Shown: positions 22,445 through 30,938 of the stretch, piece after piece | How the letters are laid out: each line of letters begins with the position of its first letter | Position numbering within the stretch: position 1 is the first letter of the stretch | Source of the DNA: Thermoproteota archaeon | GTDB taxonomy: Archaea; Thermoproteota; Thermoprotei_A; Sulfolobales; Pyrodictiaceae | Assembly: GCA_013153105.1 (NCBI GenBank) | Contig: JAADFC010000068.1 | Span: forward strand, 1 to 36,950 | Direction: 5' to 3' | DNA length: 36,950 nt | The notes under the pieces: model-generated | The model's database searches: none | Seen by the model: the letters and a program-made list of their open reading frames with translations, nothing else | What the model was told of the DNA's origin: nothing | Program-made: the position numbers and the translations under genes

Positions 22445-23629
22445 ATGACTGGCTTCCGCCTCGTCCTGGGAACGCCGATAAACACCACAGTAAAACCATG
22501 GATGTATATGGACGTTGACGCTGTTATGGTCAACAGCTACGACATATTGAAGGCAGGCAGCCTGGACCGGCTGAGGGGCCGCGGCCTCCGCAGGCTCCTC
22601 GGGATCGGCGACGAGGTGGAGCTGTGGATAGACAGTGGCGGCTACCAGTTCCTAAGCAGAGGTATCACGGTCGACCCTCACAAGATAGCCAGGGTTTACC
22701 GGGAGGTTGACGCGGACTATTACATAAGCCTGGACTACCCCCCGGGTCCGCGTGATGACGCAGACCTTAGAGCCATGAAGATAGCGAAGAGCATAAACAA
22801 CTTCATGACCATGAGGAGCGTGTTACGCGACCATGTAGAGGAGGGCAGACTCGTCCCCGTGTTCCATATAGCGACAAGTGAGAGTCTCCGCCTACAGCTG
22901 CAAGCCTACGTGCCCCATGCAACAACGGCGGCTGTTGGAGGGCTTATACCCTACATAATGCAGCAGGCCGGCAACGGCTCCAGGCTGAAGGCGGTGATGT
23001 TCATGGTTCTCATGAGAAAGCTCTGGGAGGGGAGGCTGCATGCTATGGGCCTGGCGAGCGCCGCCATGATACCTCTCCTCAAGAAAATCGATATCGACAG
23101 CGGCGACACACAGACCTGGAGGCTCAAAGCAGCCTACGGCAAGATAATCATACCCGGCCTAGGGGAGCGCCACATCTCCGGCCAGGCGGTGCGTTTCGGG
23201 CCTGCAAAGCTTGTGAGGGAAAGCGAGCTCCGCCTCTACAGGGAATACATAGAGAAGGCTGTCAGCGCCGGGATAATATCGTCCCCCGAGAGCCTCTCGT
23301 CCAGCTTTGAGGAGCGCGCGCTGTTCAACGCGTGGATCCTAGGGCTCGTGGCGGCTAACGGCACCGGCTACAGTGGCGCCAGCCCCGCCTTCGCCAAGCT
23401 CCACCGCGTGGTTGACGCGCTCAACATGCTTCCCCCGAGCAGGCTCGAGGAGTTGTTGGAGATGCTTCTCGAGGGCTCGATGGACTACTCGCAGGCGGTT
23501 AGGACGGTAATGCAGGAGGCTGTGGGCGTAGTCGAGGAGACCAGGAGCCGCGCAGACGAGGGCGTGGAGCTTCACCGGTACCGGGGAGGCTCCACCCTTG
23601 CGGGCACCGTGGAGGGCGCCGGGGCCTAG
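22445..23629 (+). CDS. tRNA-guanine transglycosylase-like protein (TGT/DpdA superfamily), zinc-less
   Basis: A 394-residue TIM-barrel-like protein. It has the TGT base-recognition DSGGYQFLSRG (D63), a GGLIPY loop (165-170), HAMGLAS (199-205) in the place of the family H-x-x-G-x-G, and a candidate nucleophile Asp in KIDIDSGDTQTW (D216/D218). TGT enzymes exchange guanine for a 7-deazaguanine base in tRNA; DpdA relatives do so in DNA. The protein contains no cysteine at all, so the usual C-x-C-x-x-C...H zinc site is missing, and no PUA domain is evident. The helical C-terminal part (from ESLSSSFEERALF) is unlike TgtA. Substrate unknown; base exchange on tRNA or DNA is inferred. ATG at 22445. It overlaps the convergent next gene by 4 bp. 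Confidence 0.75.
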   Translation: MTGFRLVLGTPINTTVKPWMYMDVDAVMVNSYDILKAGSLDRLRGRGLRRLLGIGDEVELWIDSGGYQFLSRGITVDPHKIARVYREVDADYYISLDYPPGPRDDADLRAMKIAKSINNFMTMRSVLRDHVEEGRLVPVFHIATSESLRLQLQAYVPHATTAAVGGLIPYIMQQAGNGSRLKAVMFMVLMRKLWEGRLHAMGLASAAMIPLLKKIDIDSGDTQTWRLKAAYGKIIIPGLGERHISGQAVRFGPAKLVRESELRLYREYIEKAVSAGIISSPESLSSSFEERALFNAWILGLVAANGTGYSGASPAFAKLHRVVDALNMLPPSRLEELLEMLLEGSMDYSQAVRTVMQEAVGVVEETRSRADEGVELHRYRGGSTLAGTVEGAGA

Positions 23630-24090
23630 GCTATCACCACCCTGTTCCCCCCGCTCCGCTTCGCCCTCCGCAGCAGGGTTAGGGCGAGGCGCCTGGTAGG
23701 AGTAGCCGTGTAGGCCCTGCGCCGGTCGCCACGCCGCTCCACGAGCCCCACGTACCCGTAGACGGCTACTATGGTTACTCCAACGCCGAGCCTGTTCAGC
23801 TCCTCCCTTATCCGCTCGAGATCTTCCCGCAGCTCCTCCGGCCGCGTCAGCGGGAACTCAACGATAGCCTCCTCAGTACCCCGCTCCTCGTCCAGCCCGT
23901 AGACCAGGTAGCCGCCCCACCTCCTGACTAGCTCCTCCACAAGCCTCGTTAGTAGACCAGTGGCGGGGTTTGGACTGTACTCGCTCCAGCCCCTCTCCTC
24001 CACAACCTCCCCAAACCTATCCAAGTCGATTATCACCACGGTACCCTCGACCAAGCCCCGCCCCGGCGTCTCGATGTATCGTCTGCCCAC
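23626..24090 (-). CDS. Small palm-domain-like protein (GGDEF / GTP cyclohydrolase III-like)
   Basis: A 154-residue protein. The first strand ends in VIIDLDRFGEVVEERG, followed by YSPNPATGLLTRLVEELVRRWGGYLVYGLDEERG, and it ends in RRAKRSGGNRVVIA. The D-x-D-x-F-G plus PNP signature recalls archaeal GTP cyclohydrolase III (D-N-Y-G...PNP), and the SGGNRVVIA end recalls nucleotide cyclase palms. No GGDEF is present. Family membership is a guess from these motifs. I start it at GTG 24090 because GGAGGGTGA precedes it at 8 nt and the TATA box at 24121-24130 predicts transcription near 24101. A GTG at 24108 is the alternative. It diverges from gdhA. Confidence 0.65.
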   Translation of the reverse strand: MGRRYIETPGRGLVEGTVVIIDLDRFGEVVEERGWSEYSPNPATGLLTRLVEELVRRWGGYLVYGLDEERGTEEAIVEFPLTRPEELREDLERIREELNRLGVGVTIVAVYGYVGLVERRGDRRRAYTATPTRRLALTLLRRAKRSGGNRVVIA

Positions 24091-24120
24091 GGTCTGCTCA
24101 CCCTCCACCGTAAACGCTCA

Positions 24121-24130
24121 TTTTAAATTA
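24121..24130. promoter_or_regulatory. Bidirectional TATA element for gdhA and the palm-like gene
   Basis: TTTTAAATTA, the most AT-rich 10 bp in the area, lies 84 bp from one start to the other. Rightward it predicts a start near 24152, with GGAGGTG in the leader of gdhA. Leftward it predicts about 24101. A second possibility for gdhA is CACATATAC at 24142-24150, which would make it leaderless. Confidence 0.5.
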
Positions 24131-24173
24131 AGCCCGGCCTCCACATATACCCCGTGGAGGTGTGCCGCAGCTT

Positions 24174-25445
24174 ATGCAGGTGAAAGACTCCCGCGTCCTC
24201 CTCCAGGACCAGGAGCGCATCCTCCGTAGGGCAATAGAGCACCTGGGCCTCGGTGACGACGTCTACGAGGCGCTGCGCCACCCCGAACGCGTCATCCAGG
24301 TTAAGATCCCGGTCCGCATGAGCGACGGGAGGGTTAAGGTGTTCATAGGCTGGAGGAGCCAGCATAACAGCGCCCTCGGCCCCTACAAGGGAGGCATAAG
24401 ATTCCACCCGGCAGTGACCATGGAGGAGGTGGAGGCTCTAAGCATGATGATGACCTGGAAGAACGCTCTCGCCGACCTCCCCTACGGCGGCGGCAAGGGC
24501 GGCGTCCGCGTCGACCCCCACGCCTTGAGTCCTAGCGAGCTCGAGCAGCTGTCCAGGGGGTACATAAGGATGCTCTACAAGTACATAGGCCCCGACACCG
24601 ACATACCAGCACCCGACGTCTACACCAACCCCCAGATAATGGCGTGGATGTTCGACGAGTACTACAGGATAACCGGCGAGAACCAGTTCGCTATGATAAC
24701 TGGCAAGCCGAAGCAGCTCGGCGGCCTCGAGGCCAGGATAATAGCTACAGGGTTCGGCACGGCGGTAGCGGCGAGGGAGGTAGCCAAGAAGCTCTGGGGC
24801 GGCCTTGAGGGTAAGACGGTGGCGGTGCAAGGCTACGGCAACGCAGGCTACTACGCTGCAAAGTTCCTCCACGAAATGGGGGCTATCATAGTAGCTGTGA
24901 GCGACAGCCGCGGCGGCATCTACAGCTCGAAGGGCCTCAACCCTGACGAGGTTAAGAAAGTGAAAAACATGAAGGGCAGCGTGATATTCTACGAGAAGGC
25001 CGAGAAGAGGATAACCAACGAGGAGCTACTCGAGCTCGACGTCGACATCCTGGTGCCAGCGGCTATAGAGGATGTGATAACCAGTGAAAACATGGAGAGG
25101 ATAAAGGCTAGGATGATAGTCGAAGCCGCCAACGGCCCCGTGACACCCGAGGCCGACGTGTACCTCTCTACGAAGAAGGGCGTGGTGATAGTCCCGGACA
25201 TACTGGCCAACGCTGGAGGAGTGATAATGAGCCATATAGAGTGGATGAACAACCGCATAGGCGGCTACATCTCCGAGGAAGAGGCGAAGCGCAGGCTCGA
25301 GGAGAAGATGAGCCATAACACTAGACGCGTATGGGACTTCTGGCACAGCGAGATGGACCCGTCAAAGCATACCATGAGAGATGCCGCCTACGCGCTTGCC
25401 GTAAAGAAGGTTGTGGAGGCTATGAGGCTCCGCGGCCAGCTTTAG
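24174..25445 (+). CDS. gdhA: Glutamate dehydrogenase, hexameric
   Basis: A 423-residue enzyme that interconverts glutamate with 2-oxoglutarate and ammonia using NAD(P). Catalytic lysine segments are in [16 protein letters not shown] and [14 protein letters not shown], followed by the [14 protein letters not shown] loop. The nucleotide-binding [13 protein letters not shown] and the conserved [30 protein letters not shown] are intact. The frame is open to a GTG at 24162, but that GTG is part of a GGAGGTG site. The ATG at 24174 lies 10 nt after it and gives the usual archaeal length. It ends head-on with glyoxylate reductase, overlapping by 4 bp. Confidence 0.97.
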   Translation: MQVKDSRVLLQDQERILRRAIEHLGLGDDVYEALRHPERVIQVKIPVRMSDGRVKVFIGWRSQHNSALGPYKGGIRFHPAVTMEEVEALSMMMTWKNALADLPYGGGKGGVRVDPHALSPSELEQLSRGYIRMLYKYIGPDTDIPAPDVYTNPQIMAWMFDEYYRITGENQFAMITGKPKQLGGLEARIIATGFGTAVAAREVAKKLWGGLEGKTVAVQGYGNAGYYAAKFLHEMGAIIVAVSDSRGGIYSSKGLNPDEVKKVKNMKGSVIFYEKAEKRITNEELLELDVDILVPAAIEDVITSENMERIKARMIVEAANGPVTPEADVYLSTKKGVVIVPDILANAGGVIMSHIEWMNNRIGGYISEEEAKRRLEEKMSHNTRRVWDFWHSEMDPSKHTMRDAAYALAVKKVVEAMRLRGQL

Positions 25446-26467
25446 CCCTCGAAGCCAGGCCTCCTCTTTTCGACGACCTCCCTGTTCACCAGGTTCGGCG
25501 GCACTTCCCCGCGCTTGAAGGCGAGGAGGTTTTCGAGTACCGCGCATGTCATCGCTTCGCGGGCCTCCCTGGTTGCGCTGCCGATGTGTGGTGCTAGCAC
25601 CACGTTATCGAGCTTGGTTAGCGGGTGCTCGGGCGGCAGGGGCTCCACGTGGAAGACGTCTAGGCCGGCCGCTGCTATCCAGCCTTCGCGCAGGGCTTTC
25701 ACTAGAGCGTCGGGGTCTACGACGGCGCCCCTCGCCGTGTTTACCAGGATTGCAGTGGGCTTCATCATGCGGAGCTCGCGCTCGCCTATCATACCCCTCG
25801 TCTCCGGTGTTAGGGGCACGTGGAGGCTCACAATGTCAGACTCTCTTAGCAGCTCCTCGAGGCTCACGTATCTGGCGTTGAGCTCCTGCTCTACCTCCCT
25901 GGGTGCGCGCCTGCGGCTATAGTAGAGCACCTTCATGCCGAAGCCTTTGGCGCCTATCCTGGCTACTGCCCTGCCTATCCTGCCGAAGCCTATTATGCCG
26001 AGTGTCTTGCCGCGGAGCTCCATGCCGAGGAACAGCTCTGGGTGCCAGCCTGTGCCGCTGCGGTACCACTCGCCGCTCCTAACGTAGCGGTCGGCCTTGA
26101 CTAGGTGCCTCGCAGCGGCTAGTATCAGGGCCCAGGTCAGCTCTGCTGTCGCCTCTGTCAGCACGTCAGGAGTGTTAGTCACGTATATCCCGTGCCTCGT
26201 CGCGCAGTCAACGTCTATATTATCGTAGCCCACCGCGTACTGGGATATTATCCGGAGCCTGCCCCGCGCCCCCGCAACGATCACCTCGCAGTCTATCCTG
26301 TCTGTAAGCAGGGAGACCATGGCATCGTAGTGGGGGGCCTTCTCTACGAGGACCTCGTGGGGCGGGTGCCGCCACTCGGGCCACACGTCCGCGTTGAACT
26401 CTTCGAGCATACGCTTGAAGCAGGGGCCCGGAAGCCTCCGTGTCACGAAGAGCCGCGGCTTACCCAC
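25442..26467 (-). CDS. gyaR: Glyoxylate/hydroxypyruvate reductase (D-2-hydroxyacid dehydrogenase)
   Basis: A 341-residue NAD(P)H-dependent reductase. The Rossmann motif [17 protein letters not shown] lies mid-protein. The catalytic set is the Arg in [11 protein letters not shown], the Glu in [10 protein letters not shown], and the His in [15 protein letters not shown]. The N-terminal [17 protein letters not shown] and [14 protein letters not shown] match archaeal glyoxylate reductases of the Thermococcus type as I recall them. It would reduce glyoxylate to glycolate or hydroxypyruvate to glycerate. GTG start at 26467 with GGGGAGGATT upstream. It could share a transcript with the two genes upstream, but a TATA-like GGATAAAAG at 26564-26556 suggests its own promoter. 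Confidence 0.94.
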   Translation of the reverse strand: MGKPRLFVTRRLPGPCFKRMLEEFNADVWPEWRHPPHEVLVEKAPHYDAMVSLLTDRIDCEVIVAGARGRLRIISQYAVGYDNIDVDCATRHGIYVTNTPDVLTEATAELTWALILAAARHLVKADRYVRSGEWYRSGTGWHPELFLGMELRGKTLGIIGFGRIGRAVARIGAKGFGMKVLYYSRRRAPREVEQELNARYVSLEELLRESDIVSLHVPLTPETRGMIGERELRMMKPTAILVNTARGAVVDPDALVKALREGWIAAAGLDVFHVEPLPPEHPLTKLDNVVLAPHIGSATREAREAMTCAVLENLLAFKRGEVPPNLVNREVVEKRRPGFEG

Positions 26468-26558
26468 AATCCTCCCCTCCCGGCCGGGCTGTGTGAGCCC
26501 TCACAACGGGCAGAGGAAGCCGTCCTCTGGCCTGTGAAACCTGCACGGTGGCGGGCTT

Positions 26559-27458
26559 TTATCCGGGCCCCTCCGCCGGCCGAATGTAGCCCCCATGGTC
26601 CGGCACAACCACGCGTAGACCGCCACACCACTCTTCCACCTCCCCGGCAACATCTACGTGCATGCCCACAGGTAGCTCGGTGTAGCGGAGACGCCAGCTC
26701 GCGACCAGCGCCGCCCCTCCCCCGCGGAGGCAGAGGGTATAGAGAACGGGTAGCGTGTACAATGTGCCTCCGCAGATTACACCTTCAAGCCTAGCACGGC
26801 CGAGGAGGCGTATGGGGCCGCAGCGGCTGGGGCGGATACAGTGGACCAGACGGACATTGTACTCGTATCCCCTATAGATCCCGATGAGCAGCCGGCCCCT
26901 CTGCACGCTGCGGGCGAGCTTCACGTCGCTGCTACTCCACCCGTGGCCTCTCGGCGGCGCGGGCGAGGTGACGCCCTCCCTGCGGAGCTCGCCGAGCAGC
27001 CTGTATACCCGCTCGACGTCACGCGGCCCGTACACGACGAGGTCCATGTCGCCGGCGGTGGCAGCACCATAGGCAAGCCCCCCGGAGACGCCGACGAGGC
27101 CCCTGCGGGTGGCAGAGGCCAGCGTCTCCAGCAGCTCGAGGGCCGCCCTGCAGAGCCCGGTGGTGCAGCCCCGCAGCCTCCGGGCGGCCTCCCAGGGGGC
27201 CACAAGCTCAACAGCGGCGGGGTCCACCAGGCCAGCCTTGCGCCCGCCGAGGCAGGGGCTCGGTTTTACCCGGAAGCCGTCGCCGAGCCGGGAGGCTATC
27301 CGGAGGGCCTCCCCGAGGCTCCAGGTCTTCCGCCCCTCAATGACGCGTGGAACCGCAAACAGCTCGGGCAGCGGGTGCATGCACCCCTTCACAAAACCTA
27401 TCAGGCGGCCGCCCGCGCTGCGGAAGAGCCAGCCCTCGACGGCGGCCGCCGCATCCAT
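26559..27458 (-). CDS. Predicted nucleotidyltransferase-like protein
   Basis: A 299-residue protein, not named. Residues ~122-138 read GVSGGLAYGAATAGDMDLVVYG. This fits the Pol-beta-type nucleotidyltransferase signature (G-S/G-x..., then D-x-D, here D-M-D). A third aspartate may be supplied by SSDVKLARS or nearby. The N-terminal ~110 residues (FVKGCMHPLPELFAVPRVIEGRKTWSLGEAL) and the C-terminal ~60 residues are of no family I recognise. Similar archaeal proteins are annotated only as nucleotidyltransferases. ATG at 27458, 16 bp after the preceding gene's stop, so likely one transcript with it. Confidence 0.75.
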   Translation of the reverse strand: MDAAAAVEGWLFRSAGGRLIGFVKGCMHPLPELFAVPRVIEGRKTWSLGEALRIASRLGDGFRVKPSPCLGGRKAGLVDPAAVELVAPWEAARRLRGCTTGLCRAALELLETLASATRRGLVGVSGGLAYGAATAGDMDLVVYGPRDVERVYRLLGELRREGVTSPAPPRGHGWSSSDVKLARSVQRGRLLIGIYRGYEYNVRLVHCIRPSRCGPIRLLGRARLEGVICGGTLYTLPVLYTLCLRGGGAALVASWRLRYTELPVGMHVDVAGEVEEWCGGLRVVVPDHGGYIRPAEGPG

Positions 27459-27474
27459 GCAGCTCCCCGCGGGG

Positions 27475-28008
27475 CTAGAGCCTGGCGCACTCGGGGGCCT
27501 CGCGCCTAGCGCAGACCTGTGCAGCCTCAGCGGTCTTCCTAACCGCGTTGCCTACGAAGCGTAGTATGTAGATTATCTGGGGTAGCTCCCTGACTACCTC
27601 CTCGCGGTTGGTGGTGCTGAACTCCTTGCAGTAGCTCCACTTGCATATCCTAACCTTGGCGGCGTCAGCCTCCATCCTCACGTGGTCCCTGTGGAAGAAC
27701 AGGCGGCCACCCTCGAACCTTATGACGGTCTCCGGGCGGAGCCTCACGACGACAACGCCACCGTCGCCGCCTACTATCCTCCAGGTGGTGCACACTGAGG
27801 CTACACGCCCACCAGCGCCTACGTTTTCGCCCACACACTTCAGCCTCTGAAGCGTCGCCGCCAGCGTGTCCAGCAGGTCGGCGACGACGTAGAGGGTGTT
27901 GTTAGCCCGGTTCTCGGCGAGGCTCTCAGCAGGGCGTATGGCCGACCTTATCCGGTTGGCTATAGCAGCCACGCCGGCAGCAGCCGCCTCCAAGGCGTCC
28001 AGGGCCAT
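27475..28008 (-). CDS. Hypothetical protein upstream of the nucleotidyltransferase
   Basis: A 177-residue protein, not recognised. The N-terminal ~60 residues are helical (ALEAAAAGVAAIANRIRSAI, TLYVVADLLDTLAATLQRL). The middle is beta-rich (GGVVVVRLRPETVIRFEGGRLFFHRDHVRMEAD), and the end is helical with IIYILRFVGNAVRKTAEAA. It has six cysteines. The frame is open to GTG 28017, but the ATG at 28008 follows GGAGGGGTG at 6 nt. A TATA box lies near 28077. It could pair with the nucleotidyltransferase, as helical partner proteins often do in MNT/HEPN-like pairs, but no HEPN R-x4-6-H motif is obvious. Confidence 0.7.
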   Translation of the reverse strand: MALDALEAAAAGVAAIANRIRSAIRPAESLAENRANNTLYVVADLLDTLAATLQRLKCVGENVGAGGRVASVCTTWRIVGGDGGVVVVRLRPETVIRFEGGRLFFHRDHVRMEADAAKVRICKWSYCKEFSTTNREEVVRELPQIIYILRFVGNAVRKTAEAAQVCARREAPECARL

Positions 28009-28072
28009 CAGAGCCACCCCTCCCCGTGCCGAGCATCATACCCTCGGGGCTCCGCCGCCACGGCATCCTTGC

Positions 28073-28081
28073 TCTAAAAAG
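28073..28081 (-). promoter_or_regulatory. TATA box for the hypothetical/nucleotidyltransferase pair
   Basis: CTTTTTAGA on the minus strand predicts initiation near 28051 and a ~43-nt leader. On the plus strand the same patch could start the MutS-like gene with a longer leader. Confidence 0.4.
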
Positions 28082-28186
28082 CGTAGTGACACCGGCGTGA
28101 GCCCGCCCCGGCTGCGACGCGGATATCCGAGGCGGCCCAGCGCCCCCTGAAGGGAGGCGAAAGCCCGGTGAGGGTGCAATCAAGCT

Positions 28187-30373
28187 ATGGCGGGGAGGGG
28201 AGGGCCGGGAATAGCTAGCCTCGACCAGGTGCCCGGCGTCGGCGAGAAGGTGAGGGAGAAGCTTGTAGAGCACTTCGGCTCCGAGCAGGAGGCGGTGAAA
28301 GCCATAGTAGAGGCCAGAGTCGACGAGCTAGCAGAGGCCCTCGGCTCGTACAGGAAGGCAGTACGCCTGATACAAGCTGCGCGCGCCTCCATGGAAGGCT
28401 TCTCCCCCGCGGAGATGTTCGGGACGCCGGACGCTCGAAGGCTCTTCGAGAAACTCGTCGAGACGCTGGCCTCCAGCGCCCACAGCCGCCCTGCGAGGGT
28501 AGAGCTTGAAACGTTGACACCAGCGCCCCGAAGAGTGTGGACATGGGACTTCTGCAGGCCAAGCTGCCCCGCCGAGCCCTCGGAGAAGCTGGCCGCCGCG
28601 CTGGCCAGCGTGTCGTGGCCGAGGCTCCCCAGGAGACTGCACGCGGAAGCTCTCATCGTGGCGCCGCCGGGCGGCGGAGAGGCGGCGAGGCGGGCGGCGG
28701 CGGAGCGGGGCATCGTGGCCGAGGTCGTGGAGGCGGAGGTGTACGAGTGCAGCGGTCAGCCAGCATTAGTGTTGCCCGGCGTAGAGGTGGCCGGCGAGGG
28801 CCCCTGCATTGTGGCTCGCGAGCCTAGCCCCTGGCTGGCCGCCCCGAAGGCGGTGCTCGACGCGGTCCTGGCCAACAGGGCGGTCTACGAGGCGCTCATA
28901 CTGCTGGCCGAGGAGGCTCCGTGCGTGGCAGAGAGGGCCTCCAAGGCCGTGGGCGCTGAGAGGCTCGCCGACATTGTCAACGCTGCCCGCCGCCTGCTCG
29001 AGATAGCAGCGGTGCACGCTGGAGGCCGTTACAGCAGCGAGCACGCCGATGCGGTCGAGAGGCTTCGCAAGCTGGACTCGCTGGTTAGCGACCTCGAGGT
29101 CTGGGTCAACGAGGAGGTGAAGAGAAGGCTGTCCGAGAGGGAGCTGAGGCTCTCGGCGGCGCAGCTGCTGAGCCTCCTGGAGTCGATAGAGGAGGGCTCC
29201 CTGCGGCTGCCACCGGAGATAGAGGAGGTCTTCGAGGAGGTCGCGCTCGAGGCCGAGGAGAGGCTGGCCAGGGAGCTGGGCCTCGACGTCGAGCACGCCA
29301 GGCTCGTCTCCGGGCTGGTGGAGCCGCAGCCCCGCCTCCCCCTGAGCCTCCGCCAGGACCGCGTGGAGGCTCTTCGAAGAGCCCTCGCGGCCAGGGCGGA
29401 GGCGCTCCGCTTCCAGACCGCCTCCAGGCTTGCAGAGGAGGCGTGGCGCCTCCTCCCCCTCACGCGTATCATGTTCCGCGTAGTAGTATGGGCCGACAAG
29501 TACTTCGCATGTATAAAGTACAGGGAGCTCGTGGCGGCCGGGGAGACCAGGCAAGTTGAAGGTGGAGCCCTAGGCGTCGCCGTCCGCGGCGGCCGCGAGG
29601 TAGAGCTAGCACGCCGCCTCGGCCCGGACTCGGTCGAGCCCGTAGACTATGTCATAGGCTGCACACCCTTCCGGCCGGAGGGCACGTCCTGCGAGCCGGT
29701 AGCGATACTCACCGGGGCCAACAGTGGCGGGAAGACAACACTGCTAAGACTCGTAGCCGAGACCGTGCTGGCCGCCCACGCGGGGATACCCGCGCCCGCT
29801 GCCGAGGCGTGGGTTTCTGGCTTCGACCGTGTCTACTACATATCCAAGCCTACGGGCATGCTCTCCGCAGGAGCCCTGGAGACTCTGCTGCGGAAGCTGG
29901 CCGAGATAGTGAGAGAGGCCAGGAGGAAGCGCATCCTAGTCCTGGTCGACGAGTTCGAGGCCGTGACAGAGGCCCAGGCGGCGGCCAGGATTGTAGCGGC
30001 CCTAGCTGAGACCCTGATAGGCTCGGGGAACGCCGTAGCAGTGATAGTGAGCCACATGGCTGACGAGATACTCTCGGCCCTGCCTCCCGAGCTCCGGTCG
30101 AAGGTGAGGGTGGACGGCATAGAGGCGCTGGGCCTCGACGAGAACTACAACCTGATAGTACGGCGCAGCCCACGCTTCAGCTACCACGCCCGCTCCACGC
30201 CGGAGCTAGTGGTGCGCAGGCTCCTACACCGGGCGCCGCGCGGCGAGAAGAGCTTCTACGAGAAGCTCCTCACCGCCTTCCAGGCCCGCGAAGCCCCTCC
30301 CCCTGATAAGCTCCCTCATACAAGCCCCCAGGCTCCCCTCCAACCCGCAGGAAGACGAGCTGCGCGATCCTAG
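28187..30373 (+). CDS. MutS-like ATPase with helix-hairpin-helix domain
   Basis: A 728-residue protein. Residues ~10-50 form a helix-hairpin-helix (VPGVGEKVREKLVEHFGS). A long charged helical middle follows (~280-420, LRKLDSLVSDLEVW, SREL-like lever helices). The C-terminal MutS-type ABC ATPase has Walker A GANSGGKTT (510-518) and Walker B ILVLVDEFEAVT (583-594), plus the conserved VIVSHMADEIL. There is no mismatch-binding domain and no Smr nuclease. This fits an archaeal MutS2/MutS5-like group seen with HhH in Thermococcales; function there is probably DNA-structure binding rather than classic mismatch repair. ATG at 28187 with GGTGAGGGTG. Its last ~104 bp overlap dUTPase on the opposite strand. 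Confidence 0.88.
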   Translation: MAGRGGPGIASLDQVPGVGEKVREKLVEHFGSEQEAVKAIVEARVDELAEALGSYRKAVRLIQAARASMEGFSPAEMFGTPDARRLFEKLVETLASSAHSRPARVELETLTPAPRRVWTWDFCRPSCPAEPSEKLAAALASVSWPRLPRRLHAEALIVAPPGGGEAARRAAAERGIVAEVVEAEVYECSGQPALVLPGVEVAGEGPCIVAREPSPWLAAPKAVLDAVLANRAVYEALILLAEEAPCVAERASKAVGAERLADIVNAARRLLEIAAVHAGGRYSSEHADAVERLRKLDSLVSDLEVWVNEEVKRRLSERELRLSAAQLLSLLESIEEGSLRLPPEIEEVFEEVALEAEERLARELGLDVEHARLVSGLVEPQPRLPLSLRQDRVEALRRALAARAEALRFQTASRLAEEAWRLLPLTRIMFRVVVWADKYFACIKYRELVAAGETRQVEGGALGVAVRGGREVELARRLGPDSVEPVDYVIGCTPFRPEGTSCEPVAILTGANSGGKTTLLRLVAETVLAAHAGIPAPAAEAWVSGFDRVYYISKPTGMLSAGALETLLRKLAEIVREARRKRILVLVDEFEAVTEAQAAARIVAALAETLIGSGNAVAVIVSHMADEILSALPPELRSKVRVDGIEALGLDENYNLIVRRSPRFSYHARSTPELVVRRLLHRAPRGEKSFYEKLLTAFQAREAPPPDKLPHTSPQAPLQPAGRRAARS

Positions 30374-30794
30374 CGCCCCGCTCCAGCTCCACCCCATGCA
30401 TGTTGAACACGGCCAGGAGCGCCTCCCCCCGCCCACGGTAGCCCGGGTCCCAGACGGCACACAGTACAGACGCGCCCATCCTCAACAGGCTGCTCCTCGG
30501 GAAGCAGAGCCCCACCGCGCCCGAGGGGACGGTAACCGCGTCCATGAAACGTATGCGATAGTAGCCGGGGCCGAGCCTGTACCAGCCATCCACAGGCTCC
30601 ACCGGCCTCCCCCCGGGCCTAACCCTTGCCTCGACACCCAGCCTCCCAGCTTCCACCAGCTCCTCCACAACGTCAAGCCGCAGGTCAACACCGGCCGGCT
30701 GCACCTGCACAGCCGAGACCTGGTCCCCGAGAAGCCCCGCGGCCAGCCACCCCGGGAGAACAGTCACGACCCACGCCACCCCCGGCAGGCCCAT
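30270..30794 (-). CDS. dut: dUTPase (dCTP deaminase/dUTPase family)
   Basis: A 174-residue trimeric-fold enzyme that would hydrolyse dUTP to dUMP, keeping uracil out of DNA. Motifs: VQPAGVDLRLD (31-41), FPRSSLLRMGA (98-108), AVWDPGYRGRGEALL (113-127), GARIAQLVF (140-148) and a C-terminal YQGEGL (163-168). They match Aeropyrum-type dUTPase as I recall it; I cannot exclude deaminase activity. The frame is open up to 31097, but the ATG at 30794 follows GGGAGGG at 4 nt and removes ~100 residues of shadow sequence that overlap the PTPS-like gene. It converges on the MutS-like gene with a 104-bp coding overlap. A hairpin lies just upstream. Confidence 0.92.
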   Translation of the reverse strand: MGLPGVAWVVTVLPGWLAAGLLGDQVSAVQVQPAGVDLRLDVVEELVEAGRLGVEARVRPGGRPVEPVDGWYRLGPGYYRIRFMDAVTVPSGAVGLCFPRSSLLRMGASVLCAVWDPGYRGRGEALLAVFNMHGVELERGARIAQLVFLRVGGEPGGLYEGAYQGEGLRGPGRR

Positions 30795-30816
30795 CCAGCC
30801 CTCCCACGCTGGAAGG

Positions 30817-30849
30817 CTGGAGGCGCGGTGACACCGCAGGCTCCTCCAG
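30817..30849. repeat. Nested inverted repeat between divergent dut and the PTPS-like gene
   Basis: CTGGAGG (30817-30823) pairs with CCTCCAG (30843-30849), and CGGTG-A-CACCG (30826-30836) sits inside. It lies 22 bp before the dut ATG. It may be an operator or a leader hairpin. Confidence 0.35.
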
Positions 30850-30938
30850 GGAGGCTCCGTGTGGCTTGAAGCTCCCGCAGCCCCGCGGGGCAGCAGCCCG
30901 AGGCCCGGGCTGAGGTGCAGCGCCCCGGGGTGCCGTCC

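Noticed and set aside
22189..22518. 109-codon plus-strand frame
   Set aside because: It runs from the structured RNA candidate into the transglycosylase-like gene in another frame, with no ribosome site or family pattern.
28766..29554. 262-codon minus-strand frame
   Set aside because: Antisense to the MutS-like ATPase; no motifs.
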